From Corallium rubrum (Eukaryota > Cnidaria > Anthozoa > Scleralcyonacea > Coralliidae): a DNA stretch of 64,000 nucleotides. Both the position numbers and the translations under genes were made by a program. Below, in pieces: positions 53,733 through 64,000 of the stretch; the stretch's first letter is position 1; each line of letters starts with the position of its first letter. The stretch lies in contig CAXIUP010000176.1 of the NCBI GenBank assembly GCA_964035015.1, forward strand, positions 506,001-570,000, in the 5' to 3' direction. The notes below the pieces were generated by a model. The model had not been told where the DNA came from. It did no database searches and saw nothing but the letters and a program-made list of their open reading frames with translations.

Positions 53733-53783
53733 TTCGCAGAGGTGAAAGGCACGAGCGCTAACCGCTGCGCCACTAACACTCGA
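53733..53783 (-). pseudogene. tRNA-Glu-like 5' half (SINE or tRNA fragment)
   Basis: Minus strand: TAGTGGCGCAGCGGTTAGCG is a good A box and D arm, followed by GTGCCTTTCACCTCTGCG, an anticodon arm with TTC. The T arm is missing. Probably a truncated tRNA-derived SINE. Confidence 0.5.
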
Positions 53784-53820
53784 TAATGTCATTATTTTAT
53801 ATTTACTTTCTTTTTGCTAG

Positions 53821-53980
53821 GCTAAAAGAAAGATACATTATCCTTAGTGTCGATGGACCCGATGAAAATGTGTTGAAGTTCAAACCTCCCATTTGTTTTA
53901 GCCGCAGCGATGCCGAGTTCTTAATGAGCAATCTAAATGAAGTCTTAAGCGAAGTCGAAGCAACAAGAAAACACGTTTAA
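53821..53980 (+). CDS. Last exon of an ethanolamine-phosphate phospho-lyase-like gene
   Basis: TTTCTTTTTGCTAG precedes the exon. After one base of a split codon the frame reads LKERYIILSVDGPDENVLKF, KPPICFSRSDAEFLMSNLNE, VLSEVEATRKHV, stop TAA 53978. SVDGPxxNVLKxKPPxCF followed by a DAxFLxxxL helix is the typical C-terminus of class III aminotransferase-fold AGXT2L (ETNPPL/PHYKPL) enzymes, which use pyridoxal phosphate to break down phosphoethanolamine or phosphohydroxylysine. Catalytic exons are not in the window upstream as far as I can see; a MITE train and other repeats fill the region before it. The identification is from motif recognition. Confidence 0.7.
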
Positions 53981-56276
53981 CATGATTTTCCCGCCTCTTT
54001 TTAGCTGACGTCAGCGAAAACCGCAATGGACGTTTTCACCACTAATCTGAAAAATGGGACTGGATCGAGTTTCTATTACTGAAAATTCACCAAATCGTAG
54101 TTTCATTTTGGCTCACATGCAAATTAGATTCCTATTCAATTTGGGTCCCTTTGCAAATTATATCGTGTCTATTAAAGCATAACGGGAAGATAACATAGGC
54201 TGGGACTGTTTTTTCATGTTTTGAGTTCATTATTTTTAGACACTATACGTTTAGGATTATTGTCAAGGATAATCGATAAGCAAATTTTATCCTTATGGAA
54301 TACCTAAACATTAAAAAGTTTCTGAAATCAGAAATGTTGTTTACTACGGCTGCTTCAACCTCATGTTATAAATGAACTACGTTTCATCCCGACTCAGATT
54401 GTATGCCCAGTCGAAACTCCAATTTCGTCTATGAAGCCAACGGCGGCCATGTTGGAGTGAACAACTACTGTGGCGTTGCAGACATGTTGGGCATTCTGAC
54501 ATTCTCTATTTAATGTTAGTGAAGGGACGGACATATTGGTCGGACAGTTCTTTGATGTCGGTCAGTTTTGCTTTTCCTCTCAGACTAGCCATTGAATTTG
54601 TAATGAGGTCACTACGATATGGCCGCCGTTGCCTCTAATTATCTGGTGAAAAAAGCCAACTGTGAAGCGTCAAATTAAGTTCAGGTTTTTGTGCATTGAT
54701 GGTTAGCAAAGTAAATATATTGCCATTGGCCAGACTCTACAGAGTTGGAAAAAAGCTGCGGGTATGCGGGTACCACCTGGAGGAAGGTTTACTTTAGTGA
54801 AGAAGGTTTAAAGTGAAAACACGTGAAACAACACATTCGGCAATCTGAGAAAGTTACAACTGACCAAAGCAAGGTGTCGAGAAGAAAAGCGATTTGCAGA
54901 AAAACATTGGCTAACCAACAATTATGCAGCACTGGCAGTGGCAGCTGTTACATGTGTGAGACATGTACGCTGATGTCTGCTGTGATGTCTGTATCTTCGC
55001 AGCAGTTGAGGGTAGTTAGTAGGCTGTCAGTCAGCAGCGGCCAGTTATTAGTAGCTATTGTAGTATGCCAAAACTTACTTATATAGGAAAACCAAGGTAC
55101 TGTAAAAGTCACGCAGTATTTATGAACGTTGCAAAACACAAAATTCTCGCTATATATTTTGAGGAAGGTTATGTAAACTTAAAAACCCATCCGGAGGAAG
55201 GTTGAATACTTTTTGCAATTATGAGACTCTAAACCCATTTCGCAAGTGTCTCAGTTTGATTTGCCTGCACAATCGCAGTTTCTAACGATCTCTGGTCAAT
55301 GCAAATGAGCTGGCTCCAAAATCAGCTCATCCGACACAATACAAAACTCGATCCAGTCCTATTTTTCAGATCAGTGGTTTTCACCAATAGCGGCGCCATC
55401 TTCAATTCGCAATGTATTGTGGTCTATCCAGGGTAACAAGCTCAACTAAAAGGGTGATTGCGTAGTGTTGAGACACAATGAGGCAATTTAACTTCTCAAT
55501 ATAGAGAAATATAATAGAGAAAAATAATATTTTTTTAAAAATATTTATTATATTTTTAAAAAAATATTTATTTTTTATGTTTTTAAAAAAATATTATTTT
55601 TCACTATTGAATATACGAATATTTTAAGAATATTTTTCCTGACTTAAGTTTAATATTTTTGCAATAATTTTGAATTAATTATACATAAACAGCGTTAAGC
55701 GCTAAAATAATATATTCGAGTGTCTTTAAGAATGAATGCAAGACAACGAATTATAAAGTGAAAATAAAATTTACATTGTAGTTTAAAATGTTCTGTTTAT
55801 ATTGTGAATCGTCGTTTCACGACGGTAGAGCGTCAGATTAGTAAACCGAAGGTCGCGGGTTCGAATCCCACCTGGCAGTATGGTTCGTCACTCGGCATCC
55901 CACAATTTCTTGATGAAAACATACTGTATAAAGGTTGAGGAATTTCTATAAGGTTCCTAGGTAATAGTTGACAAAAAGTCAGGTGCAGCCCAAGTCAACT
56001 ATTATTTCATAGACATTGAAATCCATAACCCCTTCCCATTTTACCGCTCACGTCTAACTGCTGCGAGACGTCGGTTTTCACGGAAGTCATTCACGTCTGC
56101 TGTCTGGATTTTGAATTCTCTGTTTGGATTTTGTATTATCTCGCGTATAAATGCTTCTGGTACACAATTTAATAATTTTTCTTTGATTTGCTATAAATTT
56201 TGCCTTCTTTTCGTCGCTTAAAGCATGAACATTGTATATGACAAAAAAATAATCAACTTGGCGGAATCAACATATA
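53981..56276. other. Repeat-derived non-coding stretch
   Basis: AATCTGAAAAATGGGACTGG near 54045 is inverted near 55355 (CCAGTCCTATTTTTCAGAT), with TTTTCACCA outside both, so a foldback of about 1.4 kb is likely. 54780 and 55190 share GGAGGAAGGTT. 55500-55620 is very AT-rich with TATTTTTTTAAAAATA palindromes. No gene seen apart from the tRNA-like piece at 55823. Confidence 0.5.
55823..55877 (+). pseudogene. tRNA-Thr-like 3' part
   Basis: GGTAGAGCGTCAGATTAGTA, a loop with AGT at the anticodon position, then GGTCGCGGGTTCGAATCCCA, a perfect B box and T arm, and CCTGGCAG as acceptor 3' strand. The matching acceptor 5' strand is absent, so it is a fragment or SINE head rather than a working tRNA. 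Confidence 0.5.
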
Positions 56277-57521
56277 CCGTATTTACTCGTTTAAGTGTCG
56301 CCCCCGATTAAGCGCCTCCACCGATTAAAGTGCCTATCTCAGGGTTGGGGATTTTACATATTTAGGATATTTGGAACATTTTAAGAAGATTTGTAATATA
56401 CAGTCTTCTTCTCCGAAAATTTCATCTTCATGGACTTTTTTGCTGTTAAAGTTGGCGATTTTGACGATGGCCGTGAAAAATTTTTACTGGGTTCTAGTCG
56501 CCGGAAGTGACGTAGAAGCAGGGAGACCTTCTCAGACAGTAACAGTGTTTACATCGGGAGTTTACGGGTCACGTTGGATTTTCTTGGCTATATTCAGGTT
56601 ATTTTGTCGGAAATCCTTTTAAAAATTATGCCAAACAGGTGCGTAGTGTTTTTACTCACGAATGAACCCAGTTGATACGCTAGAATGGCGCTGTATGCTG
56701 TTTCTTTTTTTGCGACAATAACGATGTACTATTTTGACTCACGGAAGGCGAAGAAGACAAGGGTAGCTTAGTGTCAAATTTCGTCAAGGATAAAGGTGTG
56801 AAATGAACGCCGACATCTACTTCTGTGACCTGTTCGTTGTTCGAAGTATTTTCAACGGGAATATTTGGCACTAAGACGATTCACAGCAGTTTACCACGAG
56901 GAAACCCCGTCGGTGTGTCGATTGCAAAAGCGTGAGAACTTGTGCATGTCATCAGTCTCATATTTCTTTTTATCGAAGTATTGTTTGCGTTCGATCTTTG
57001 ATCAAGAATATATCGAAATATACTTTGCTTGGTAACGTCGTGTACCTCTGGTTCTAACGCTGATAGCTAAAATGACTAGACCAGGATGTAAACATTATTC
57101 CGGGATACGTAATCGAGATCGAAAACGAAGTAAAACTGTCTTCCAGTGTGGCCATACCGGAAGACGAATCATCTGAATGCATTGTCAAGCCGTATGAAGA
57201 TGAAGTCGGTTGCCGATGAAATTTGGATCGTAAATCATAATGAGGAAATGCGACTTGAAAAAGGTCTTTAGTACGACGGCTACAAATTCGCTTTTGAGGG
57301 GCACGATAAGGTAAATGATAGGTAAGTTTAATGTCTTTAATTGAAAGTTGCTTTTATCAGTGAATTTATGTTTACGTTTTATCTGCAATGTTATATACAC
57401 GCATTTGCTAAAACAAAAAAATTTGTATGCTGTCAAAGCCAAATGATTCGCATGTTTAATTCTATTCGATATTTCTCTGACACTGAACTGCTTGCGAATG
57501 CGAAGGAATGTCAGTAAATCA

Positions 57522-58609
57522 GGCCTGGTTCATACGTCGCATTTAATTCAGACGAATTTAATTCATAGTTAGCTTCGTCTAGTCGACGTGAACTCGAATT
57601 CGTTTCATGCGACGAATTTAATTCAGTGACGAGCAAGGAAAATCCCGTTAGATCGCGCCAAAAACGTCCAATACGCATGCGAAGTAAACAAAAATCTGAT
57701 CACGGGCACAAAAAATATGTTATCATAATTTATGCATTTAATAGACCCTTTCACGGTTTCGGACGCCATTTTGTTTGGGGGGCAAACAAACCCGGTTGCT
57801 AGGTAACTACGCATATTATTCCTTGTTAAATGTTGTCAGATTCTACGATTCCATGTGTTTAAACGCTGTTTTTTACCTGAAAATCTGAAAGATATCCATT
57901 CATACTGTTTTATCACAACCACCAACACAACACTTGTCTCCACGACCCATCTAAATCTCCAGAAGATACCGCAAAATAGTTGTATTTTGAACGATATTTC
58001 ACAAATCTAGAAAGAAAGTTTAGGAAAACAGAAAATGTCTTCTTAATATGCTAATATAATAAAGCAGTTGTGAAATTTTACATTCAATTTGAAGTATATA
58101 TAAGCGGCAACCTCGGCGGCAACATCCGAATTCAAGAGATTCAAGGAGCAAGGTTCGCTAATCAAGCGTAAATCACATTAAACTTTGTTTTTGCCGTAAC
58201 AAAAGACTACTACGTACCTTTCCAAACTTAGAGAAAATTCGACGAGAGGTATGAATGGATATCTTTCAGATTTTCAGGTAAAAAACAGCGTTTAAACACA
58301 TGGAATTGTAGAATCTGACAACATTTAACAAGGAATAATATGCGTAGTTACCTAGCAACCGGGTTTGTTTGCCCCCCAAACAAAATGGCGTCCGAAACCG
58401 TGAAAGGGTCTATTCGATGCGACGATACAGCGACGTCTGAAACCAACACGCATTTCAGACGTTGTATCCGTCTCACCGTGACGGATACAACGTCTCAGAC
58501 GAATTTAACTCTTCAGTCGAATTTAATTCGTTTCATACGTCGCACTGCAGTCGCATTTAATTGATTGAGTTAAATTCGTCTGAATTAAATGCGACGTATG
58601 AACCAGGCC
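57522..58609. mobile_element. Palindromic-word MITE inside the foldback, word TTTAATTCGTCTGAATT
   Basis: GGCCTGGTTCATACGTCGCA at the left and TGCGACGTATGAACCAGGCC at the right, flanked by TCA on both sides (57519-57521, 58610-58612). GAATTTAATTC words and CGTTTCATACGTCG flanks recur. It carries another foldback at 57744. Confidence 0.75.
57744..58410. mobile_element. Innermost foldback element with TA duplication
   Basis: GACCCTTTCACGGTTTCGGA and its inverse, TA on both sides (57742-57743, 58411-58412). Arms of about 170 bases include GGCAAACAAACCCGGTTGCT and CTGAAAATCTGAAAGATATC. Confidence 0.75.
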
Positions 58610-60879
58610 TCAAAGCTTGCATTGAAACGGTTAATAACATTGATCAAGTTCTTTACACTTGTTGGCCTGGAAATCTGATCATTGCGTCTAGCGGGACACT
58701 TACATCGTAAAAGTGACAAGATAAAGTATCAGAGCGAAGCAATTCTATTAGCCTAGGTGAATTGTGCGCAGCTGGCTTATTCGCAAGTGGAAATCGGAAA
58801 GCGAACGATTATTCTATTAATCAATACTGACAGTATCTACCTTGTTTTCTGTATCTTCTATTTTATAGTTTGCCTCGTCAATTCTTCGATATTTGCAGCC
58901 CGCTAGACGCAGTGACCAGATATATAACAAATATAAACATGCGAATCATTTGGCTTTGACAGCGGCCAGTATACAACATTCGATAAAACGTAAACATAAA
59001 TTCACTGATAAAGCAAACTTTCATAACTTACAAATCGTTCACCTTGTTGTGCCCCGCCAAGCGAATTTATAGCCATCGTAGAAGATATTTTTCAAGTCGC
59101 ATTTGCTCATTAAATTTGCGGTCCTAAATTCATCGCATTTGCAAGCAGTTCGGTGTCAGAGAAATATCGAATAGAATTAAACATGCGAATCATTTGGCTT
59201 TGACAGCATACAAAAATTTTTATACAACATTGCAGATAAAACGTAAACATAAATTCACTGATAAAAGCAACTTTCAATTAAAGACATCAAACTTAATTAC
59301 CTATCATTTTTACCTTATCGTGCCCCTCAAAAGCGAATTTGTAGCCGTCGTACTAAAGACCTTTTTCAAGTCGCATTTCCTCATTATGATTATACGATCC
59401 AAATTTCATCGGCAACCGACTCGTCTTCATACGGCTTGACAATGCATTCAGATGATTCGTCTTCAGGTACGGCCACACTGGAAGACAGTTTTACTTCGTC
59501 TTCGATCTCGATTACGTATCCCAGAATGTTTACATCCTAGTCTAGTCATTTTAGCTATCAGTATTAGAACCAGAGGTACACGACGTTACCAAGTCAAGTA
59601 TATTTCGATATATTCTTGATCAAAGATCGAACGCAAACAATACTTCGATAAAAAGAAATATGAGACTGATGACATGCACAAGTTCTCACGCTTTTGCAAT
59701 CGACACACCGACGGGGTTTCCTCGTGGTAAACTGCTGTGAATCGTCTTAGTGCCAAATATTCCCGTTGAAAATACTTCGAACAACGAACAGGTCACAGAA
59801 GTAGATGTCGGCGTTCATTTCACACCTTTATCCTTGACGAAATTTGACACTAAGCTACCCTTGTCTTCTTCGCCTTCCGTGAGTCAAAATAGTACATCGT
59901 TATTGTCGCAAAAAAAGAAACAGCATACAGCGCCATTCTAGCGTATCAACTGGGTTCATTCGTGAGTAAAAACACTACGCACCTGTTTGGCATAATTTTT
60001 AAAAGGATTTCCGACAAAATAACCTGAATATAGCCAAGAAAATCCAACGTGACCCGTAAACTCCCGATGTAAACACTGTTACTGTCTGAGAAGGTCTCCC
60101 TGCTTCTACGTCACTTCCGGCGACTAGAACCCAGTAAAAAATTTTCACGGCCATCGTCAAAATCGCCAACTTTAACAGCAAAAAAGTCCATGAAGATGAA
60201 ATTTTCGGAGAAGAAGATATATTACAAATCTTCTTAAAATGTTCCAAATATCCTAAATATGTAAAATCCCCAACCCTGAGATAGGCACTTTAAGCGCCGC
60301 ATATGAGAGCAAAAATATTAAAAGCGCAGCCCTCGAATAAGCGCCGCAGTTATTCACAACAATGCGGCGCTTAATCGAAGCACCGTCAGACAGAATTGTT
60401 TGCGAAGCCAAACTAAAAAACAACTACAGTACATCTCAATCTTAAATCAGCCTCGGAAATTTATTCTCCTGTATTCCAGTGTTTTTAAGTTCAAAGTGAG
60501 TATATTTCAATGCTCTTCCATTTAACTCTCTCTTGAAACATGTTCAATTTGTTGTTAACATTTCTTGTTATCGTTTACAAATAAAATAATTTTGAAAGAG
60601 CGCCGCCCTCAAATAAGCGCCGCATCCGAACACAAAATACGGTAATTGAGTAACTGCTCTAATTAATAGAAAATCTATTTGTTTCTTGTGTAGCCAGAGG
60701 ATAGTTATTTATTAGCTTTGGATTAATTCCTGTATATTTTATAGGCATATAGTTTCGTTTTTTTCTGGAGTAGTTTACTAAACTTTACATTAATCTAAAT
60801 GTACAAATTGTCCCAACTTCTAACATCAAACGGAAAACCGCAAACTGGAGTTCGGCGTTTGCGGTAAACGTAGATCTAA

Positions 60880-61110
60880 AGGCCTGGCCAAAGGCTTTCA
60901 ACATTTCATTCAACATTGTTGAATTCAACATGTTGAAAGCGTTTGGCCACCCCTGTTGAATGATGTTGAACGTTGTTGAATGGTGTTGAATGATGTTGAA
61001 TGAAATTTGAACATGTTCAAATTTTCGTTCAACACGCGTTCAACATTTCTATTGTTCTCAAAATGTTGAAAGGTGTTCAACGCATTTGGCCACATTTCAT
61101 TCAACTTTGT
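60880..61110. mobile_element. Palindromic-word MITE, word TTCAACATGTTGAA, right end unclear
   Basis: Starts AGGCCTGGCCAAAGGCTTTC after TAA. TTCAACATG, CATGTTGAA, GTTGAATGATGTTGAA recur, each near TTTGGCCA. The right TIR is not present as expected. Confidence 0.55.
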
Positions 61111-61144
61111 TGAACAGACATGCGCCATGCGGGATATTTTTTAA

Positions 61145-61238
61145 CTCATTCCTGTCCGGGGGCTTCCCAAGAGGTGAATAAAATCGTCTGGCGTTAGCCA
61201 GAATAAAATACTAAAGACCAATTCGGACAAGAAAGAGT
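61145..61238 (+). mobile_element. 94-base MITE, copy 1 of a tandem pair
   Basis: CTCATTCCTGTCCGGGGGCT...GTCCGAATTG-type ends, core TCTGGCGTTAGCCAGA, TAA at 61142-61144 and 61239-61241. Confidence 0.75.
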
Positions 61239-61256
61239 TAAAGAGATAGTTTATAA

Positions 61257-61350
61257 CTCATTCCTGTCCGGGGGCTTCCCCAGAGGTGAATAAAATCGTC
61301 TGGCGTTAGCCAGAATAAAATACTACAGACCAATTCGGACAAGAAAGAGT
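61257..61350 (+). mobile_element. 94-base MITE, copy 2 of a tandem pair
   Basis: Nearly identical to copy 1, TAA at both ends, 18 bases downstream of it. A third, inverted copy is at 52675-52768. Confidence 0.75.
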
Positions 61351-61419
61351 TAACAGGCCAGGCCGGCCTTTTATCCTTTTACCTGGCGTTTTTACACAGC
61401 CGCGCCAGTGGATAGCGCA

Positions 61420-61650
61420 CTGCAGCCTCGTTCCCAGGCTCTTTACTGCTGTCATACCATCTGTTGCATGGTCAGGGGGGTTCTGACTGTCACCTGCAAG
61501 TTTACTTAATCACCGTCGTGTGCAATTGTAAGCGTATATAATATCAAGATACTTGCCAACGACATTTATACTGCCCAATAATTATGCCTGTGAACACATA
61601 AAACACATCCGAGACAGAAAGACTTGATCAGACATCAACGCAGGCAGCTG
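61420..61650. repeat. Fragment related to the 17.2 kb TIR element
   Basis: AAGCGTATATAATATCAAGA, TACTTGCC, AACACATCCGAGAC and GACTTGATCAGAC match 17640-17755. Its left part (CAGCCTCGTTCCCAGGCTCT) resembles the CTCGTTCCCAG terminus seen at 28672 and 40679. Confidence 0.5.
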
Positions 61651-61654
61651 ACAA

Positions 61655-62818
61655 GATGTTCGACATAACGACATATGCTTGTTTTGTTTTCATTATATTT
61701 TCATGCTCGATGTATTCAGATGATCTGGAAGGTTGTGGTTTTTCAGCAGCACTTCTTTCTTTCTAAATATCTAAAAAAGTTATTTTACCTGGAGTCCGTG
61801 TTTGTTAAAATAATTGCATCAAAACATGCGTTGAATCCTCTTGTCGCGCTTGACTCTCAATTCAAAGCTTTCCTTCGCGTTTGTCTGCAGCCAAATATGA
61901 TGGGTAGAAGGTTTCTCTAATATATATCAGCCCTTTTTAGCCACGGGATATAGGGCTTCTCTTGTCTTGAAAACAATATTTCCGAAGAAACCGTCTGGCC
62001 AGTTGAAATGCTTAGACCAAACAGTGCGCCATACTGTATCTTTGCGTTCGCACTTAACATCCTAAGGGCATCATGGCATCCTCTGGCATCATTCTATTGC
62101 TTCTGGTATTAAATCTTCAACGTAAACTTCCCTATGAAGTATTGTACCGTTTTTAGGGTCTGGCTTGTTGAAACATCCGAATACAACACACCGCGAAGGT
62201 ATTCCGTCCTCAATTGCATACTAAACAACTGTAGTCGCAAATACAGTTTGTCCCGATTTGACGTCATCAGCCTTATTCGGACTCAGACTCTTTTCTCCCG
62301 GCCATGTTTTGAAAAAACATATTTTCGCCATGTTTAGAACCAGATATCTCGGGAAGTTTTCATCCGTTGAAGGAGTGTTATATATCGTTAGAATCATCTC
62401 AATACGGCCGATTTTGGGGAAAAAAATGAAAATTCTCGTATATGCACTTTAAATTGACACTAATGACAATTAAAACCTGGACTTCATTTTCTATGAGCAA
62501 TAGTCAATTGGTCATAAAACCTTGGGCATGTTGTCTAAATGTTTTAATAAATGGTGTGATTTATGAATTACGGTATTTGAGATATGGCTTTTGTTGTTTT
62601 TCGAGGATCATGGGGCAGCCCACTGAACTGCCTAGCTTACAACTCTGCTATACATTGTTTATTATACACATATATACCATGTCTTGTGTTTTACTCGATT
62701 CCTCTGAGTCAATTCAACTTGTTTCAATGGGTTAGTTTTTAGCGATTCATTACTGAGGAGATTGGTGTACAGGTATGCAGTTTTAAATGGAAAATAGAAC
62801 AATCTTTTGGTATTGTAG
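61655..62818. other. Non-coding stretch, no gene seen
   Basis: No recognised frame, repeat border or convincing exon. Short frames here have no family resemblance. Confidence 0.45.
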
Positions 62819-63908
62819 GAGGAAGAGAGTGGACAAAGGAAACAACTTGTAGAGCTTAGTATCGGTGACCTAAAGGAAAGATCTAAAATCTACAAGTGTA
62901 GCAACCTAACTAAATACCAGGAAAGTGTTAATACTGCAGCTTTCAAATTGTGTACTGGTGATGCCAAGCTCCTCTTAAATAAAGGAAAATTATTCGAAGA
63001 AGCCAGGAGAAATGTTGATTCAACTGGATACCAATATGCAAAAAAAAGTATCAAGATCAACTGTTTATGGTTCTGCCCAAAAGCCGTCTAAACCAAAGCG
63101 AAAATATGTAGGTGCTGAAGTTCGAGCTTCCCATGTTGCTGAGTTAAATGAAGGTATTTCCTCTCTTAAAGAAACGACGGAATTATTATGCAAACAAAAG
63201 GAGCAATACAGTAATGCAGAGAAATTTCTTCAGGCTGCAGATACCAACTCAACCATCCTTCAAAAGGGTCGGAAAAAATGGAAGCTTGAGAAAGAATTGA
63301 AAGTGCTGAAGAAAGCTGAATCTAAGTCCAAACGTTTGTCAAAGAAAAAGTGTCAGAGAAGTGCAAATAAAACTGATTCGCAAAGCAATGAGTCACAGGC
63401 AGGCAACGAGTCACAGGCAAGCACTGAAATAGTTAGCAGTGATAGTGAAAGTGAGATGGATTCCCAAGAAGCCATGTCAGGGCCAGCATTAGTAAGAGAA
63501 AATTGTACTTATGTTGCCAGTACTTCAACTGCCACATTAACACAGAGCAAAGCCAATAGTGAATCTATACAGGATTTTCAGGAATCCCCAAAATAAATTC
63601 ATTTTCTTTGGGTGGACAAAAACGAATGTCAATTCAATGATGAAGAATGCCTTCTTAAGTTTAGAAAATATTTTAAACAGAATCTCACTGAAGGATGCAA
63701 ATTGAACAACGATACATATGTAACATGTATCAAAGACATGACTTTAGTTCAGTACATTACTGCAGTCCAGAAACATTGTAATGATCTCAATCATGATCTT
63801 GATTGTCCAAAGTGCAAACCTACTATTATGGCTGCAAACATAATAATGGAAAAGGGGATTGTTCCGTTGTCATCAGTGTACACTGTAAAAACAAACTGGT
63901 TAAAATGA
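62819..63908 (+). pseudogene. Degenerate lysine-rich reading frame, unidentified, possibly multicopy
   Basis: GGTATTGTAG precedes, so 62819 may be an exon start. Frame 2 reads EEESGQRKQLVELSIGDLKE, CSNLTKYQESVNTAAFKLCT, GKLFEEARRNVDSTGYQYAK, then slips at a run of eight A (63040-63047) to VSRSTVYGSAQKPSKPKRKY, a coiled-coil-like part (GRKKWKLEKELKVLKKAESK) and a Ser/Glu/Gln-rich tail. TAA 63594 interrupts; the same frame goes on with NECQFNDEECLLKFRKYF and DLDCPKCKP to TGA 63908. The last stop lies inside the next repeat. No known family assigned. Confidence 0.5.
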
Positions 63909-64000
63909 CCAAAAAAAATTGGTCGTTTGGATGCATCTGAGACAACCAGTTTAAAATGGTCAAAACAACCAAAAAAATAATTGGTCAAAACAACCAAAAA
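63897..64000. repeat. Start of a palindromic-word repeat, word TTGGTC/GACCAA
   Basis: TGGTTAAAATGACCAAAA, AATTGGTCGTTTGG, CAACCAGTTTAAAATGGTCA, ATTGGTCAAAACAACC recur in both orientations up to the window edge. Probably the left end of another word MITE. Confidence 0.5.

Larger units (their letters stand above)
56277..60642. mobile_element. 4.4 kb foldback element with TA target duplication
   Basis: Ends CCGTATTTACTCG and the inverse of CCGTATTTTGTG; TA on both sides (56275-56276, 60643-60644). The phrase AATAAGCGCCGC and relatives recur near both ends. Arms 56340-57500 and 59165-60290 are near-identical inverted copies, so each predicted small frame exists twice (for example MPNIPVENTSNNEQVTEVDV at 56680-56871 minus and 59750-59941 plus). 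58937-59110 repeats part of the right arm directly. No transposase recognised. A Tc1/mariner-type mechanism fits the TA. Confidence 0.7.

Noticed and set aside
53733-53783. Functional tRNA-Glu gene
   Set aside because: The T arm and 3' acceptor strand are missing.
56371-60247. Pairs of identical small frames on opposite strands
   Set aside because: They are duplicated by the arms of the 4.4 kb foldback; no domain and no start context, so not called genes.
61351-61375. Right terminus of the TTCAACATGTTGAA MITE (CAGGCCAGGCC)
   Set aside because: It resembles the left terminus only weakly, and two 94-base MITEs intervene, so the pairing is not secure.

Overview
The window looks like animal nuclear DNA, most probably from a cnidarian and perhaps a stony coral. 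It has no operons or bacterial signals. Host coding sequence is limited to short exons with GT-AG borders, separated by kilobases of nested transposable elements. The mix of Penelope-like, BEL/Pao and Gypsy retroelements, CR1/L2-like LINEs and many foldback MITEs fits an anthozoan genome. The taxon is inferred from this style of content, not proven.

0-15 kb: the left edge holds the LTR, primer-binding site and gag start of a Gypsy element (minus strand). Next come two head-to-head Penelope-like elements (PLEs). The left copy is split by a hAT-like DNA transposon. The right copy is split by an almost complete BEL/Pao element with three in-frame stops. A CR1/L2-like LINE on the minus strand follows, interrupted by a solo LTR that has perfect target duplications.

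16-32 kb: one unidentified host exon (16.3 kb, minus). A second LINE (plus) is cut into three pieces by a TIR element, a TTAA foldback MITE and a 9.7 kb Gypsy element. The Gypsy integrase is itself interrupted by a 3.7 kb TTAA element. A TIR transposon with a RecQ-like helicase relic follows, then a second foldback MITE carrying a Tc1/mariner-type MITE and a truncated PLE.

32-42 kb: two phase-compatible minus-strand exons (32.8 and 33.4 kb) flank a (CAGA)n microsatellite. A third minus exon (36.8-37.5 kb) encodes a type II membrane protein start resembling NXPE proteins. Around these lie MITEs built from short repeated palindromic words, several of them abutting at a shared TAA.

41-56 kb: a kilobase inverted repeat surrounds a third PLE. 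Then come a Tigger/pogo-like MITE, a compound pentanucleotide satellite, a candidate phase-0 exon, a train of five MITEs joined end to end at TAA, and the last exon of an ethanolamine-phosphate phospho-lyase-like (AGXT2L) gene.

56-64 kb: a 4.4 kb foldback element contains a second foldback, which contains a third. After more MITEs, a degenerate lysine-rich reading frame runs into a palindromic-word repeat at the window end.

The most interesting non-gene signals are covarying hammerhead-ribozyme motifs at the 3' ends of three PLE families, and a shared 'flank plus palindromic word' grammar linking otherwise unrelated MITE families. All alignments were made by eye.
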